From Nitrospinaceae bacterium (GTDB lineage: Bacteria > Nitrospinota > Nitrospinia > Nitrospinales > Nitrospinaceae): 64,000 bases of DNA. The stretch is from positions 30,306 through 94,305 of the forward strand of contig JANQEK010000030.1 in assembly GCA_028278405.1 (NCBI GenBank), in the 5' to 3' direction. The notes below the pieces were generated by a model, which was not told the origin of the DNA, made no database searches, and saw nothing but the letters and a program-made list of their open reading frames with translations. How positions within the stretch are numbered: position 1 is the first letter of the stretch; each line of letters begins with the position of its first letter. Positions 9,204 to 18,544 of this stretch are shown here, one piece after another. A program made the translations under genes and the position numbers.

Positions 9204-10810
9204 TCCGGCCTCCCGGGTGTGTGCAGTTCAATTTTAAAACAGGCCCCCTGGTCCGTAGGCATCAGGGTAAGGTCGCCGCCGTGCAGCCGGGCCAAATCCC
9301 TGGCGATGCTCAACCCGATTCCGGTGCCGGTGACGCCGTCAGTGATACGGGAATGAGTCCTGTAAAAAGGTTGGAAAATACGGTCGGTGTCCCGCTTGGA
9401 AATTCCGGGACCATAATCGCGAACAAAAATAAAAGTGCGATCGTCTTTGCGACTGCTCTGGATATCCAGCCGTTCCCCAGAAGTTCCGTATTTTTCCGTG
9501 TTGCTGAAAATGTTGTTGAGGATTTGCTCGAGTGCGTCCGGGTCAAACTCGACCCGGTCTCCCGCTCCCGGCTGAAAACGAATTCGCACTCCTTTGGCTT
9601 TTAGTGAAGGGGCGAACATGTTGAGGGCGGTTCTAATGATCTCGTCAACGCGGCCCGGTTCGGGTCGCAGGATCATGCGGTTCTTTTCGGACCGGGCAAA
9701 ATTGAGTACGTTGGAGATGAGTCGGGAAAGCCGGTGGCTTTCGGAAGTGATCACATCCAAATAGCGTTTGAACTGTCCCGTTTCCTGCGAATCGTTTTCA
9801 CCCAGCAGCTCGGCGTAAAGCCGGATATTGGTCAAGGGAGTTTTCAGCTCGTGGGAAACCTGATTGACAAAGTTCACCTGTTGCTCGGCCAGTTTCGTTT
9901 CTCGGGTGTGTTCGCGATACAAGTAGAAAGCCAGTCCGAACAAAGCTGCACCGACGACGGTCAGGGCACCGGCCACATTGAACCATTTCAATTCTGCGCC
10001 CGTTCCAAGACCCGAACCGAAATATTCCAGTTTCCAACTTCCCAGAGGGGGACTGAGGGGCAGTTGATGCACGGGTCCGTCCACCGGTTCGAAGCGGCCC
10101 CACTGATAGACGACAGTTCCTGCGGCATCGACCAGCCGGATACGAGCATCTCCCAGACGGTCTTCCGGTCCCCCGGTAGCAGGCAGCAGCCCGATGATAT
10201 TGGCTTGCAAACGAATCGGGTCCAGTTCGAACCCGATCCAATGACGGCTCTGGTCCCGCCACCAGAACAAATGGTTCATCTCCGCACCGGAATACCAGAC
10301 ATGCCAGCCCTGCAAATCTTTTCCCCCGTCTCCAGGTTGCGCCTCAGGGGCTTTTTGCGATTTCGCGGGGCCACTGCCGGGAACCAATGTGACGCCGGAT
10401 TCCTGTGCGTCAAAACTCCCCGACTCCAGACGGGACAACACCGCTCCAGCCCGTTCCAGAAACCCGCGCTCCATTTGGGTGAGCGGTGAATTACCGGGTG
10501 GGAACACCCGTTGATAACGGCTGTCAAAAATCAGCATTTGCCTGACATCGGGTTTTCCGCGCAGGAAAGTGCGAATAGCCGTTGGTGTTTTGGAAAGGCT
10601 GGCAGTTTCTTTAGGGAGCTCGATTTCCAACATTTTGAAATATTGTGAAATGGATTGGTCTACTGCCTGGAGTTGTGAGGTAATCAAGGTTTGGATTTGG
10701 TGATCATGCAGTCTCTGGTCATCCTGCAAAATACGAATCCCCATCCATGCCAGGAGGACGAGTGGGATCAACACAATCAGTAAAAGGACGGTCAGAGCCT
10801 TGGTTTTCAA
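9200..10810 (-). CDS. Membrane sensor histidine kinase without a HAMP domain
   Basis: The 536-residue protein has a first membrane segment (about 5-25), a periplasmic sensor region of about 270 residues with no recognisable domain, and a second membrane segment near 285-305. A short linker leads directly into the HisKA helix with the phosphorylated His in VSHELKTPL, followed by the HATPase_c domain (N box ILNNIFSNTEKY, G1 DYGPGIS, G2 GTGIGLSIA). I see no HAMP domain between membrane and kinase. The gene uses a TTG start with only a weak upstream purine run, so the start is less certain. It lies 72 bases after the vWA gene and overlaps the regulator by four bases. Confidence 0.9.
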   Translation of the reverse strand: MKTKALTVLLLIVLIPLVLLAWMGIRILQDDQRLHDHQIQTLITSQLQAVDQSISQYFKMLEIELPKETASLSKTPTAIRTFLRGKPDVRQMLIFDSRYQRVFPPGNSPLTQMERGFLERAGAVLSRLESGSFDAQESGVTLVPGSGPAKSQKAPEAQPGDGGKDLQGWHVWYSGAEMNHLFWWRDQSRHWIGFELDPIRLQANIIGLLPATGGPEDRLGDARIRLVDAAGTVVYQWGRFEPVDGPVHQLPLSPPLGSWKLEYFGSGLGTGAELKWFNVAGALTVVGAALFGLAFYLYREHTRETKLAEQQVNFVNQVSHELKTPLTNIRLYAELLGENDSQETGQFKRYLDVITSESHRLSRLISNVLNFARSEKNRMILRPEPGRVDEIIRTALNMFAPSLKAKGVRIRFQPGAGDRVEFDPDALEQILNNIFSNTEKYGTSGERLDIQSSRKDDRTFIFVRDYGPGISKRDTDRIFQPFYRTHSRITDGVTGTGIGLSIARDLARLHGGDLTLMPTDQGACFKIELHTPGRPE

Positions 10811-10882
10811 GATTCAGTTTCGCCTTTCAAATCGGATTTCCCCCGGGAAATCTGCGCTGATCCCCCGGGGAAGATATCCGGT

Positions 10883-12220
10883 TCAATACTTCTGCTGGTT
10901 ATCGTACTTGAACTGGCGCTGTCTCATGGACTTGCGTTTCTTGTTCCAGTTTCGATTGTCGTCCAGTTCGTCGACATCTTCTTGGACTTCCTGTTCCAAT
11001 TCTTGGACGCGAGGAGAAGCACTCATTCCAAAATCGATCATACTTTCTCTCAGGGAATCCATACCTGATTTTAAAGAATCTTTCGCGGCTTCAGTTTTAC
11101 CCTGGTCGCGCAATTCAACAGCTTCCTTGCTCAATTGATTCACGACCTGCTCCGCCGCTGAATCCATAACGGGCTGATTCACTGACTTCTTAACTTCTTC
11201 ACGTTGTTTGCTGAAATTGACGGAAACAGACTGTTGCAGCGAATCCCTTTTCCGCGTTTTCAGATCGAGATAGGAGACATCGACCGAAGCAAGATCCCGT
11301 GTTTCTCCCGCAACTCCCGGAGGTACCTCGACTTCCAGCATGACATATTTTTCCTGATTACTGGACAATTGATTGAGGTTGATATGAACTTCCTGGCCGA
11401 TAATCTGCGCTTGCCGTCCCAGTACCCGGATGGGCCGAATGGAATCCGCGCACCGGATAATGATGTTGAACTGGTTTGCGACGACGGTCAGGGCGGTATT
11501 GAATTCGGACGCAAAAATTCGACTCAGATCCGCGGAATTCTGTACAAAGGCGTGGTGGCCGTCGCTCATCCCGGCCAACTGCGTCATCAGGTCCTCATTG
11601 TAGCCGAGTCCTAAACCGATGGTGGTTACGCTGATGCCTTCTTTTCCCAGGGAAGCTCCCAACCGGCCCAGTTCACTGGGAGTGCTCGGACCGATGTTGG
11701 CCAACCCGTCGGAGAGAAGAATGACACGGTTGACTCGGGTTTTATCCAAGAATTTTCTGACTTCGGAGGCTCCCTTGCTGACCCCTGCAAACAGGGCCGT
11801 GCGGCCGCCGTCGGTGATGCGGCGGATCGCCCTGTAAATGAATTGTTTGTCACTGACTCGCGTAGCAGGTACCACCACGTTGACGATGTTGTCGTAAGTG
11901 ACCACCGATACGATATCATCGGAACGCAGCAAGCCGATTGCCATGATTGCGGCTTCCCGGGCGCGCGCCAGTTTTTCTCCCGCCATGGACCCGGAGCGAT
12001 CCAGCACAATCGCCAGATTGACCGGTGCGCGATCAGATTCTTCCAGTTGTTCGAAACCTCTCAAACCGACCTTCAAAAACGTTTTCTGGTTCTTCCCCGC
12101 TTCCATGACAGGGGTTCCCAGGTTCACCTGCAGGTCGATGGTGCGCGCCGACGCGCTGGCCGATAAAAATACCGACACCATAACCAGTAGTAGAATTGAT
12201 TTAAATTTGGACTGGATCAT
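10883..12220 (-). CDS. Exported von Willebrand factor A domain protein
   Basis: The 445-residue protein has a signal peptide (cleaved near ASASA, residue 25) and a vWA domain (about 67-250). A complete MIDAS metal site begins DRSGS at Asp74-Ser76-Ser78, with TDGGRTALFAG and LSDGLANIG supplying the later metal-site Thr and Asp. The following beta-rich region ends in a helical, charged tail (VQELEQEVQEDVDEL). Proteins of this design bind other proteins through a divalent cation. AAGGAG eight bases before the ATG supports the start. It is the first gene of an operon with the sensor kinase and regulator, so it may be the periplasmic input partner of the kinase (inference). Confidence 0.87.
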   Translation of the reverse strand: MIQSKFKSILLLVMVSVFLSASASARTIDLQVNLGTPVMEAGKNQKTFLKVGLRGFEQLEESDRAPVNLAIVLDRSGSMAGEKLARAREAAIMAIGLLRSDDIVSVVTYDNIVNVVVPATRVSDKQFIYRAIRRITDGGRTALFAGVSKGASEVRKFLDKTRVNRVILLSDGLANIGPSTPSELGRLGASLGKEGISVTTIGLGLGYNEDLMTQLAGMSDGHHAFVQNSADLSRIFASEFNTALTVVANQFNIIIRCADSIRPIRVLGRQAQIIGQEVHINLNQLSSNQEKYVMLEVEVPPGVAGETRDLASVDVSYLDLKTRKRDSLQQSVSVNFSKQREEVKKSVNQPVMDSAAEQVVNQLSKEAVELRDQGKTEAAKDSLKSGMDSLRESMIDFGMSASPRVQELEQEVQEDVDELDDNRNWNKKRKSMRQRQFKYDNQQKY

Positions 12221-12548
12221 TGGCCTGACTCCTTTTTAAGTAGATAACTTGGACAAAAATTCGGGTTCAAATGCATCACCCGTGCTTTTTATCCAATCTA
12301 CGAAATCCGGCGATCCCCTGGGTCAGACAAGTTGGAGAGTTTTGTAAAAAATTTGTAAATAACATCATGGAGGACATTTTTGACTGACAGAATTTATTTC
12401 CGGAATGATCTGATTTAGAACCCTTTTCAGGTTAACAAAGCATATAAACCAATTCAATTATCTTAAATTGAACCCACATATTATCAATAATTGACAACAT
12501 GGTGCCTATAAACGATATTAGGGCAAACAAACTGGAGAATTGTATATT
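12221..12548. other. Intergenic region between vWA operon and accessory genes
   Basis: This 328-base divergent gap is A+T-rich. It contains the plus-strand promoter candidate at 12491-12519 and the AAGGAG ribosome site of the vWA gene near 12231-12236. I see no gene, no RNA gene and no obvious operator in the rest. Confidence 0.5.
12491..12519 (+). promoter_or_regulatory. Sigma-70-type promoter candidate
   Basis: A perfect TTGACA at 12491-12496, a 17-base spacer and GATATT at 12514-12519 lie 30 bases before the ATG at 12549. This should drive the two accessory genes that follow. Confidence 0.6.
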
Positions 12549-13235
12549 ATGAGGAAGATTTATGTGCCTTCGGGGGGCGTTGAGGATTGGCGCAAGTTTT
12601 TGGCAGAGCCCGACAAGCAATGGAGAACCGGTTATTCTGCCAAATCATTGGCTTATAGTTGGGAGGAGGCAGATGGTTTCCCTAGAGAAGTCCAGGCTGT
12701 TTTCGAAGAATCCGAGTTCGAGGAGCTAAGAGATATCGAACCTCTATTGGTCGTTCCCGAACACCAGGTTCCACTGCCACCTAAGAATGGACGCTCCTCT
12801 CAAAATGATGTTTTTGTCTTGGCAAAGTCTATGGATCAATTGGTTTCCATTACCGTGGAAGGGAAGGTTTCTGAACCCTTTGGACAAACCGTGGCAGATT
12901 GGATGGCCACGCCATCGGAAGGGAAGAAGGAACGACTCGAATTTTTGAAGGAACAATTGGGTTTAAAAGGAGAACTCCCTTCAGATGTAAGGTATCAATT
13001 GTTGCATCGAACCGCTTCGGCAATTCTCGAAGCTAAACGCTTCATGGCACAAAAAGCAATAATGCTGGTGCATTCATTCAGTCAGGAGATGGACTGGTAC
13101 GAGGACTACCAAGAGTTCCTAAAGCTGTTCAATGCCGAAGCCTCCGTAAACAAACTCACAAGGGTTACCGATATCCATGGAATCCAGCTTTATTGTGGTT
13201 GGATCAAGGGTGATCAAAAATATATAAGGATGTAG
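12549..13235 (+). CDS. DUF6946-like protein
   Basis: The 228-residue product opens MRKIYVPSGGVEDWRKFLAE and continues KQWRTGYSAKSLAYSWEEAD, FVLAKSMDQLVSITVEGKV and EPFGQTVADW. I associate this pattern with DUF6946, a family scattered in bacterial accessory regions. The Glu/Lys pair in SITVEGKVSEPFG resembles a restriction-endonuclease-like beta-strand core, but this is only a resemblance. No signal peptide or membrane segment is seen, so it is cytoplasmic. GGAG at 12534-12537 is eleven bases from ATG 12549; a TTG at 12540 is too close to it. It stands 52 bases before the HEPN-like gene on the same strand. Confidence 0.65.
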   Translation: MRKIYVPSGGVEDWRKFLAEPDKQWRTGYSAKSLAYSWEEADGFPREVQAVFEESEFEELRDIEPLLVVPEHQVPLPPKNGRSSQNDVFVLAKSMDQLVSITVEGKVSEPFGQTVADWMATPSEGKKERLEFLKEQLGLKGELPSDVRYQLLHRTASAILEAKRFMAQKAIMLVHSFSQEMDWYEDYQEFLKLFNAEASVNKLTRVTDIHGIQLYCGWIKGDQKYIRM

Positions 13236-13287
13236 GGACAATTTCATGACTCTTGATGTCTCTAACAGATGATTAGGTAGTCAGCCG

Positions 13288-13959
13288 ATGCCAGAAAACA
13301 ACATTAAAGATAAATTGGATGAGCTATATAAGGGGGTTTCCCGAGATATTCATACCGCAGAAGAATGTTTGTATTTAGAAGAAAAAATTGGGGAATATGC
13401 TTCTGAAATAAATAAGGAAGGATTTGGGAATTTATTCGGAAATTTGCAAGCAATATTATTAGATAACGCCCGTCTAAAAATTTGTCGAATATTTGAGGAA
13501 GAGAAAGGCAATTATCCTCTCAGGAGTATTCCGGCTATCTTATGTTTTATGGAAAAATATAGAGGTGCTCTAGTTGTTCAGAATAAAAATTCTATAGTGA
13601 AAATACTTGGGGAGCTGGGGGCGGATCCAACTATATTGGGTAGTAAAGATCAAAACAAACCCGAATTTACAGATGAATGTGTATCGTTTTTATTATCTAT
13701 ACTGAGTCATTCAAGTATAACGACACCTCTTGATGCCATAAAGGATGCGAGGGATAAATACATTGCTCATCATGAAGATATCGAGACAACTAAACTAAAA
13801 GCTCACACATACAATGAAATGGATGAATTAATTCAGTTGTCGAAGAAGGTTATATCTGTTGTGACTAAAGGATATTTAAATGTAAACTTTGTCTCAACTT
13901 CTAAGCGATCAAGTAATTCATTAGAGCGGTTGCTAAAAATGTCTGGTGTAGTTAAATAA
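13288..13959 (+). CDS. HEPN/AbiU2-like protein
   Basis: The 223-residue all-helical protein carries RDKYIAH at residues 155-161, an R-x5-H motif of the HEPN kind (R-x4-6-H). It is set as in AbiU2-type HEPN proteins, where the motif follows a long helical region (here LQAILLDNARLKICRIFEE). HEPN proteins are commonly RNases in abortive-infection or toxin systems; activity here is inferred from the motif. The gene is visibly more A+T-rich than its neighbours, as expected of acquired DNA. The start has only a weak AGGTAG before it. No antitoxin nucleotidyltransferase is adjacent. Confidence 0.65.
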   Translation: MPENNIKDKLDELYKGVSRDIHTAEECLYLEEKIGEYASEINKEGFGNLFGNLQAILLDNARLKICRIFEEEKGNYPLRSIPAILCFMEKYRGALVVQNKNSIVKILGELGADPTILGSKDQNKPEFTDECVSFLLSILSHSSITTPLDAIKDARDKYIAHHEDIETTKLKAHTYNEMDELIQLSKKVISVVTKGYLNVNFVSTSKRSSNSLERLLKMSGVVK

Positions 13960-14003
13960 AAAGAGAACTTGGAGCATTTTGGGAAGTGTCATAATTTGAC
14001 ACC

Positions 14004-14042
14004 ACCCAAAAAAATGACTTACGATTTTAACTGTAAGTCATT
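14004..14042 (-). terminator. Rho-independent terminator after the tRNA
   Basis: A perfect 10-bp stem (14013-14022 with 14033-14042) around a 10-base loop is followed, in the minus direction, by a run of seven T. It lies just past the CCA end of the tRNA and closes the yqeY-dnaG-rpoD-tRNA unit. Confidence 0.85.
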
Positions 14043-14049
14043 ACAAAGA

Positions 14050-14126
14050 TGGTGGGCCCACCAGGATTCGAACCTGGGACCGCCCGGTTATGAGCCGGGA
14101 GCTCTAACCAGCTGAGCTATGGGCCC
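14050..14126 (-). tRNA. tRNA with CAU anticodon (elongator Met, or Ile2 after lysidine modification)
   Basis: On the minus strand the 77 bases fold into a complete cloverleaf. Acceptor GGGCCCA pairs with TGGGCCC, followed by discriminator A and an encoded CCA. The D arm is GCTCAGCTGGTTAGAGC, the anticodon stem CCCGG is closed around loop CTCATAA (anticodon CAT), and the T arm is CCAGGTTCGAATCCTGG. The GGG acceptor start rules out the initiator C1-A72 mismatch, so it is elongator Met or Ile2. Sequence alone does not choose between them. It lies eight bases after the rpoD stop. Confidence 0.95.
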
Positions 14127-14134
14127 GCATAAGA

Positions 14135-15895
<1,761 letters not shown>

Positions 15896-15957
15896 CAGTG
15901 AGTGTTCTCCTGCTGGGAAATAAATTGATAGATTTCATATAGTTAGATGCAAAAACT

Positions 15958-17748
15958 TTATTGCGGATGCAGGGAGACTTGCATTTCGCGCATTTGCTGG
16001 TGCAGCTCCCGCGACCGATCGGTTTGGCCGGCCCGTTCCGCCTCGTTGCGTTGTTTCTTTAAATCATTGATTTTCTGGTCAATAGTTCGTTTTCGAATCT
16101 CATTAATGCAGTCGGCGACAGCTTTTTTAACGTTATCAAACAATATGGGCTCCATACCCACCTGCGTCAAAACTGATTTCACTTCCGATTGGTCCGTGTG
16201 GTCAATCAACTGGTCTATCCGCAGCGGCTGGTCGCGTTCAATCAGGCCATACAACAGGTTCGCCGTTTCCCTATAAATGGGATTTTCATATTGTTCCAAA
16301 GCCACATTGGAGACAATGTCCCGTGCCGCTTCCGTATCTGCCAGTATCAAATGGATCAAATACCATTCCGGATCGAGGTTGCCCTTTTTGGAAGACACGG
16401 GTTCATCCACCCGGTTTTTGTTTTGAGCCAACGATTTCCTCATCTCTTCCAAAAAAGCCCGGTCCTCGACTCCCACTTTTTCGGCGACGTAACGGATATG
16501 CTCGCTCCGCTCCACACTGTTTTTGATTTTGGCCAGTACTGGCAGGATCTGGTTGATGGCGCCTATTTTATCCTCTGTGGTCCGGGTTTCCGCTGAACGC
16601 AGAATACGGCCCAAAAAATAATGGACAAATGATTGAGCGCCCTCGATCAATTTGAGAAAGGCGTCTTTACCCTGTTCGCGAATTAGAGAATCCGGGTCAT
16701 GCCCTTCCGGAAGGACAGCGACGAATACCGACAATCCGTGCTCTTGTAACACTTCGAATCCGCGTTCGGCGGCGGCGTGGCCTGCCGGATCGGCATCGAA
16801 CACCAGGACCGCTTTAGTAGTGAACGGTTTCAGCAATAATGCCTGCTGAGAGGTCAAAGCCGTGCCACAGGTCGCGACCACGTTCTGCACATCATTTTCC
16901 CAGGCACGAATCTGATCGAAATATCCCTCAACGATCAATACCTGGTTTTCCCGTCGGATGGTTTCTTTAGCCTTATTGAGTCCGAACAATTGCCGGCCCT
17001 TCTTATAGGCCAGGGTTTCAGGAGAGTTGAGATATTTGGGTTCGCCGTCTCCTAGAATACGTCCACCGAATGCGATGATATTGCCGTGGGTATCCTGAAT
17101 CGGAAAAATAAGGCGTTCACGAAAGCGGTCGTAAAAGGCATCCTTCTTGTCCCTGGTATCGGCAGCCTCTTTTTTGGAAACCAACCCATATTTCACCAGG
17201 GTGTCGCGGGAGCATTTGACCTGGCCCTCAAGATGAGTCGATAAATCCCTCCAAGTCGGGAGAGCCCAACCCAATTGATAGTCTTCGATTGTTTTATCGT
17301 CAAAACCCCTCGAGACTAAATATTCGCGGGCAGTTTTTCCCGTTTGCGGGTTTTTGAGTTGTGAGGCGAAATATTTGGCGGCCAGGGTATTACAGTTCAA
17401 GAGTGCTTCCCGCTCGCTTCGGGAGGCGCCTTCCCGGGATGAGTATGCGGATTCCGGGATCGATACCTGATAGCGGAGCGCCAGCCGTTTGACCGCATCG
17501 ACAAACGGCAGGTCTTCTTTTTCCATGAGAAATTTGAACACGTTGCCCCCGGCACCACAGCCGAAACAGTGATAGATCTGCTTTTCAGGACTGACGCTGA
17601 AGGAGGGAGTTTTCTCAGAATGAAAGGGGCACAAACCCTTATAGTTCTTGCCCGCTTTCTTAAGAGGAACAAACTCGGAAACGACCTCGTAAATGTCCGC
17701 ACGCGATCGGATTTCCTCGATGATGTTGTCAGGAATCGTTTTTTTCAA
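15958..17748 (-). CDS. dnaG: DNA primase DnaG
   Basis: The 596-residue protein synthesises RNA primers for replication with the DnaB helicase. The zinc-binding domain is intact (CPFHSEKTPSFSV, then YHCFGCGAGGNVF: Cys-His-Cys-Cys). The TOPRIM core has FGGRILGDGEPKYLNSPET, LIVEGYFDQI and VLVFDADPAGHAAAERG (catalytic Glu and Asp residues). A helicase-binding C-terminal domain occupies about 440-596. The reading frame begins with TTG at 17748 (MKKTIPDNIIEEIRSRADIY) and I see no clear ribosome site, so translation may be coupled to yqeY, 34 bases upstream. Confidence 0.97.
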   Translation of the reverse strand: MKKTIPDNIIEEIRSRADIYEVVSEFVPLKKAGKNYKGLCPFHSEKTPSFSVSPEKQIYHCFGCGAGGNVFKFLMEKEDLPFVDAVKRLALRYQVSIPESAYSSREGASRSEREALLNCNTLAAKYFASQLKNPQTGKTAREYLVSRGFDDKTIEDYQLGWALPTWRDLSTHLEGQVKCSRDTLVKYGLVSKKEAADTRDKKDAFYDRFRERLIFPIQDTHGNIIAFGGRILGDGEPKYLNSPETLAYKKGRQLFGLNKAKETIRRENQVLIVEGYFDQIRAWENDVQNVVATCGTALTSQQALLLKPFTTKAVLVFDADPAGHAAAERGFEVLQEHGLSVFVAVLPEGHDPDSLIREQGKDAFLKLIEGAQSFVHYFLGRILRSAETRTTEDKIGAINQILPVLAKIKNSVERSEHIRYVAEKVGVEDRAFLEEMRKSLAQNKNRVDEPVSSKKGNLDPEWYLIHLILADTEAARDIVSNVALEQYENPIYRETANLLYGLIERDQPLRIDQLIDHTDQSEVKSVLTQVGMEPILFDNVKKAVADCINEIRKRTIDQKINDLKKQRNEAERAGQTDRSRELHQQMREMQVSLHPQ

Positions 17749-17782
17749 TGTATTCGTTTATGCCGAAAAATTCGTTGATGGT

Positions 17783-18229
17783 TTAGGGAGCCAATAATTC
17801 CGTGACGATGTTACGAATCTGATCGCCCTCCGCTCTACCTTTAAATTCGGGAACCACCACTTTCATTACTTTCCCCATGTCTTTGGGACCTTGAGCACCG
17901 GTTTCGGCGACAACTGCCTGAATGCGCTGTCTCAGTTCCTCTTCTCCCACCTGCTCGGGGAGATAGGATTGAAGAACGGCAATTTCCTTCTCTTCTTTTT
18001 CTTTAAGATCGGTCCGGCCGCCTTTCTCAAACATTCCGGCAGCTTCTTTTCTTTTTTTGATCTGAGTGGTCAGGAGAGCGGTGATCGCTTCGTCTCCCAG
18101 TTCTTCGTGGAGGTCAATTTCTTTGTTTTTGATTTCGGAAACAATTAACCGAAGGGTGTCGACCTTCAAGGAGTCCTTGGCCTTCATGGCCCCTTTCAAG
18201 TCAGAAAGAAGCATCTGTTTTAATTCCAT
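17783..18229 (-). CDS. yqeY: YqeY/GatB C-terminal-like protein
   Basis: The 148-residue protein is full length for the YqeY family: an N-terminal helical part (LKQMLLSDLKGAMKAKDSLK, TLRLIVSEIKNKEID) and a GatB/YqeY tail with GPKDMGKVMKVVVPEFKGRA. The family may act in tRNA-dependent amidotransfer or RNA handling, but the role of stand-alone members is not established. It heads the operon with dnaG and rpoD, the position rpsU holds in many proteobacteria; YqeY in front of dnaG is common elsewhere. Confidence 0.93.
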   Translation of the reverse strand: MELKQMLLSDLKGAMKAKDSLKVDTLRLIVSEIKNKEIDLHEELGDEAITALLTTQIKKRKEAAGMFEKGGRTDLKEKEEKEIAVLQSYLPEQVGEEELRQRIQAVVAETGAQGPKDMGKVMKVVVPEFKGRAEGDQIRNIVTELLAP

Positions 18230-18544
18230 AGGCTTTCTTCAATCAACCAAAAAGCAAATATAGGAACCGAGCCCGGTTTTGTCAATAGTTTGGGGTAATT
18301 AAGTTGAATATATTCATTCTAAAGGCATTTTTTGCAGGGTTCCACATAAATCGTTGATTTTATGTAAATTACATGATTTTTTGGGGCGATTGAGTCCTTT
18401 TCGCTTTTTTAACGCCGGGAAAAATATATAATAATGCGATTTTTCTTGCTCCGGCGGGGGAAGTCATTAGATTATAATTTGAAGTATATGTTAATCTAAT
18501 AAAGGGGCGTCGAGGTTAATTTTTTTTCAAATTCAGGTAATCGA
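18230..18544. other. Divergent intergenic region between yqeY and the tldD-like gene
   Basis: These 315 A+T-rich bases contain the yqeY promoter (18257-18285), a 13-base palindrome ATGTAAATTACAT at 18362-18374, and a nine-base inverted repeat (18466-18474 with 18492-18500, ATTAGATTA/TAATCTAAT) ending 44 bases before the tldD-like start. No gene is seen in it. Confidence 0.6.
18257..18285 (-). promoter_or_regulatory. Near-consensus sigma-70 promoter of the yqeY-dnaG-rpoD-tRNA operon
   Basis: On the minus strand TTGACA (18285-18280), a 17-base spacer and TATATT (18262-18257) precede the yqeY start by 27 bases. This is a strong housekeeping promoter by match and spacing. Confidence 0.8.

Noticed and set aside
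13960..14126. tRNA end as an integration site for the accessory pair 12549-13959
   Set aside because: The accessory genes do lie on the 3' side of the tRNA, but I found no second copy of the tRNA end in the window and no integrase.
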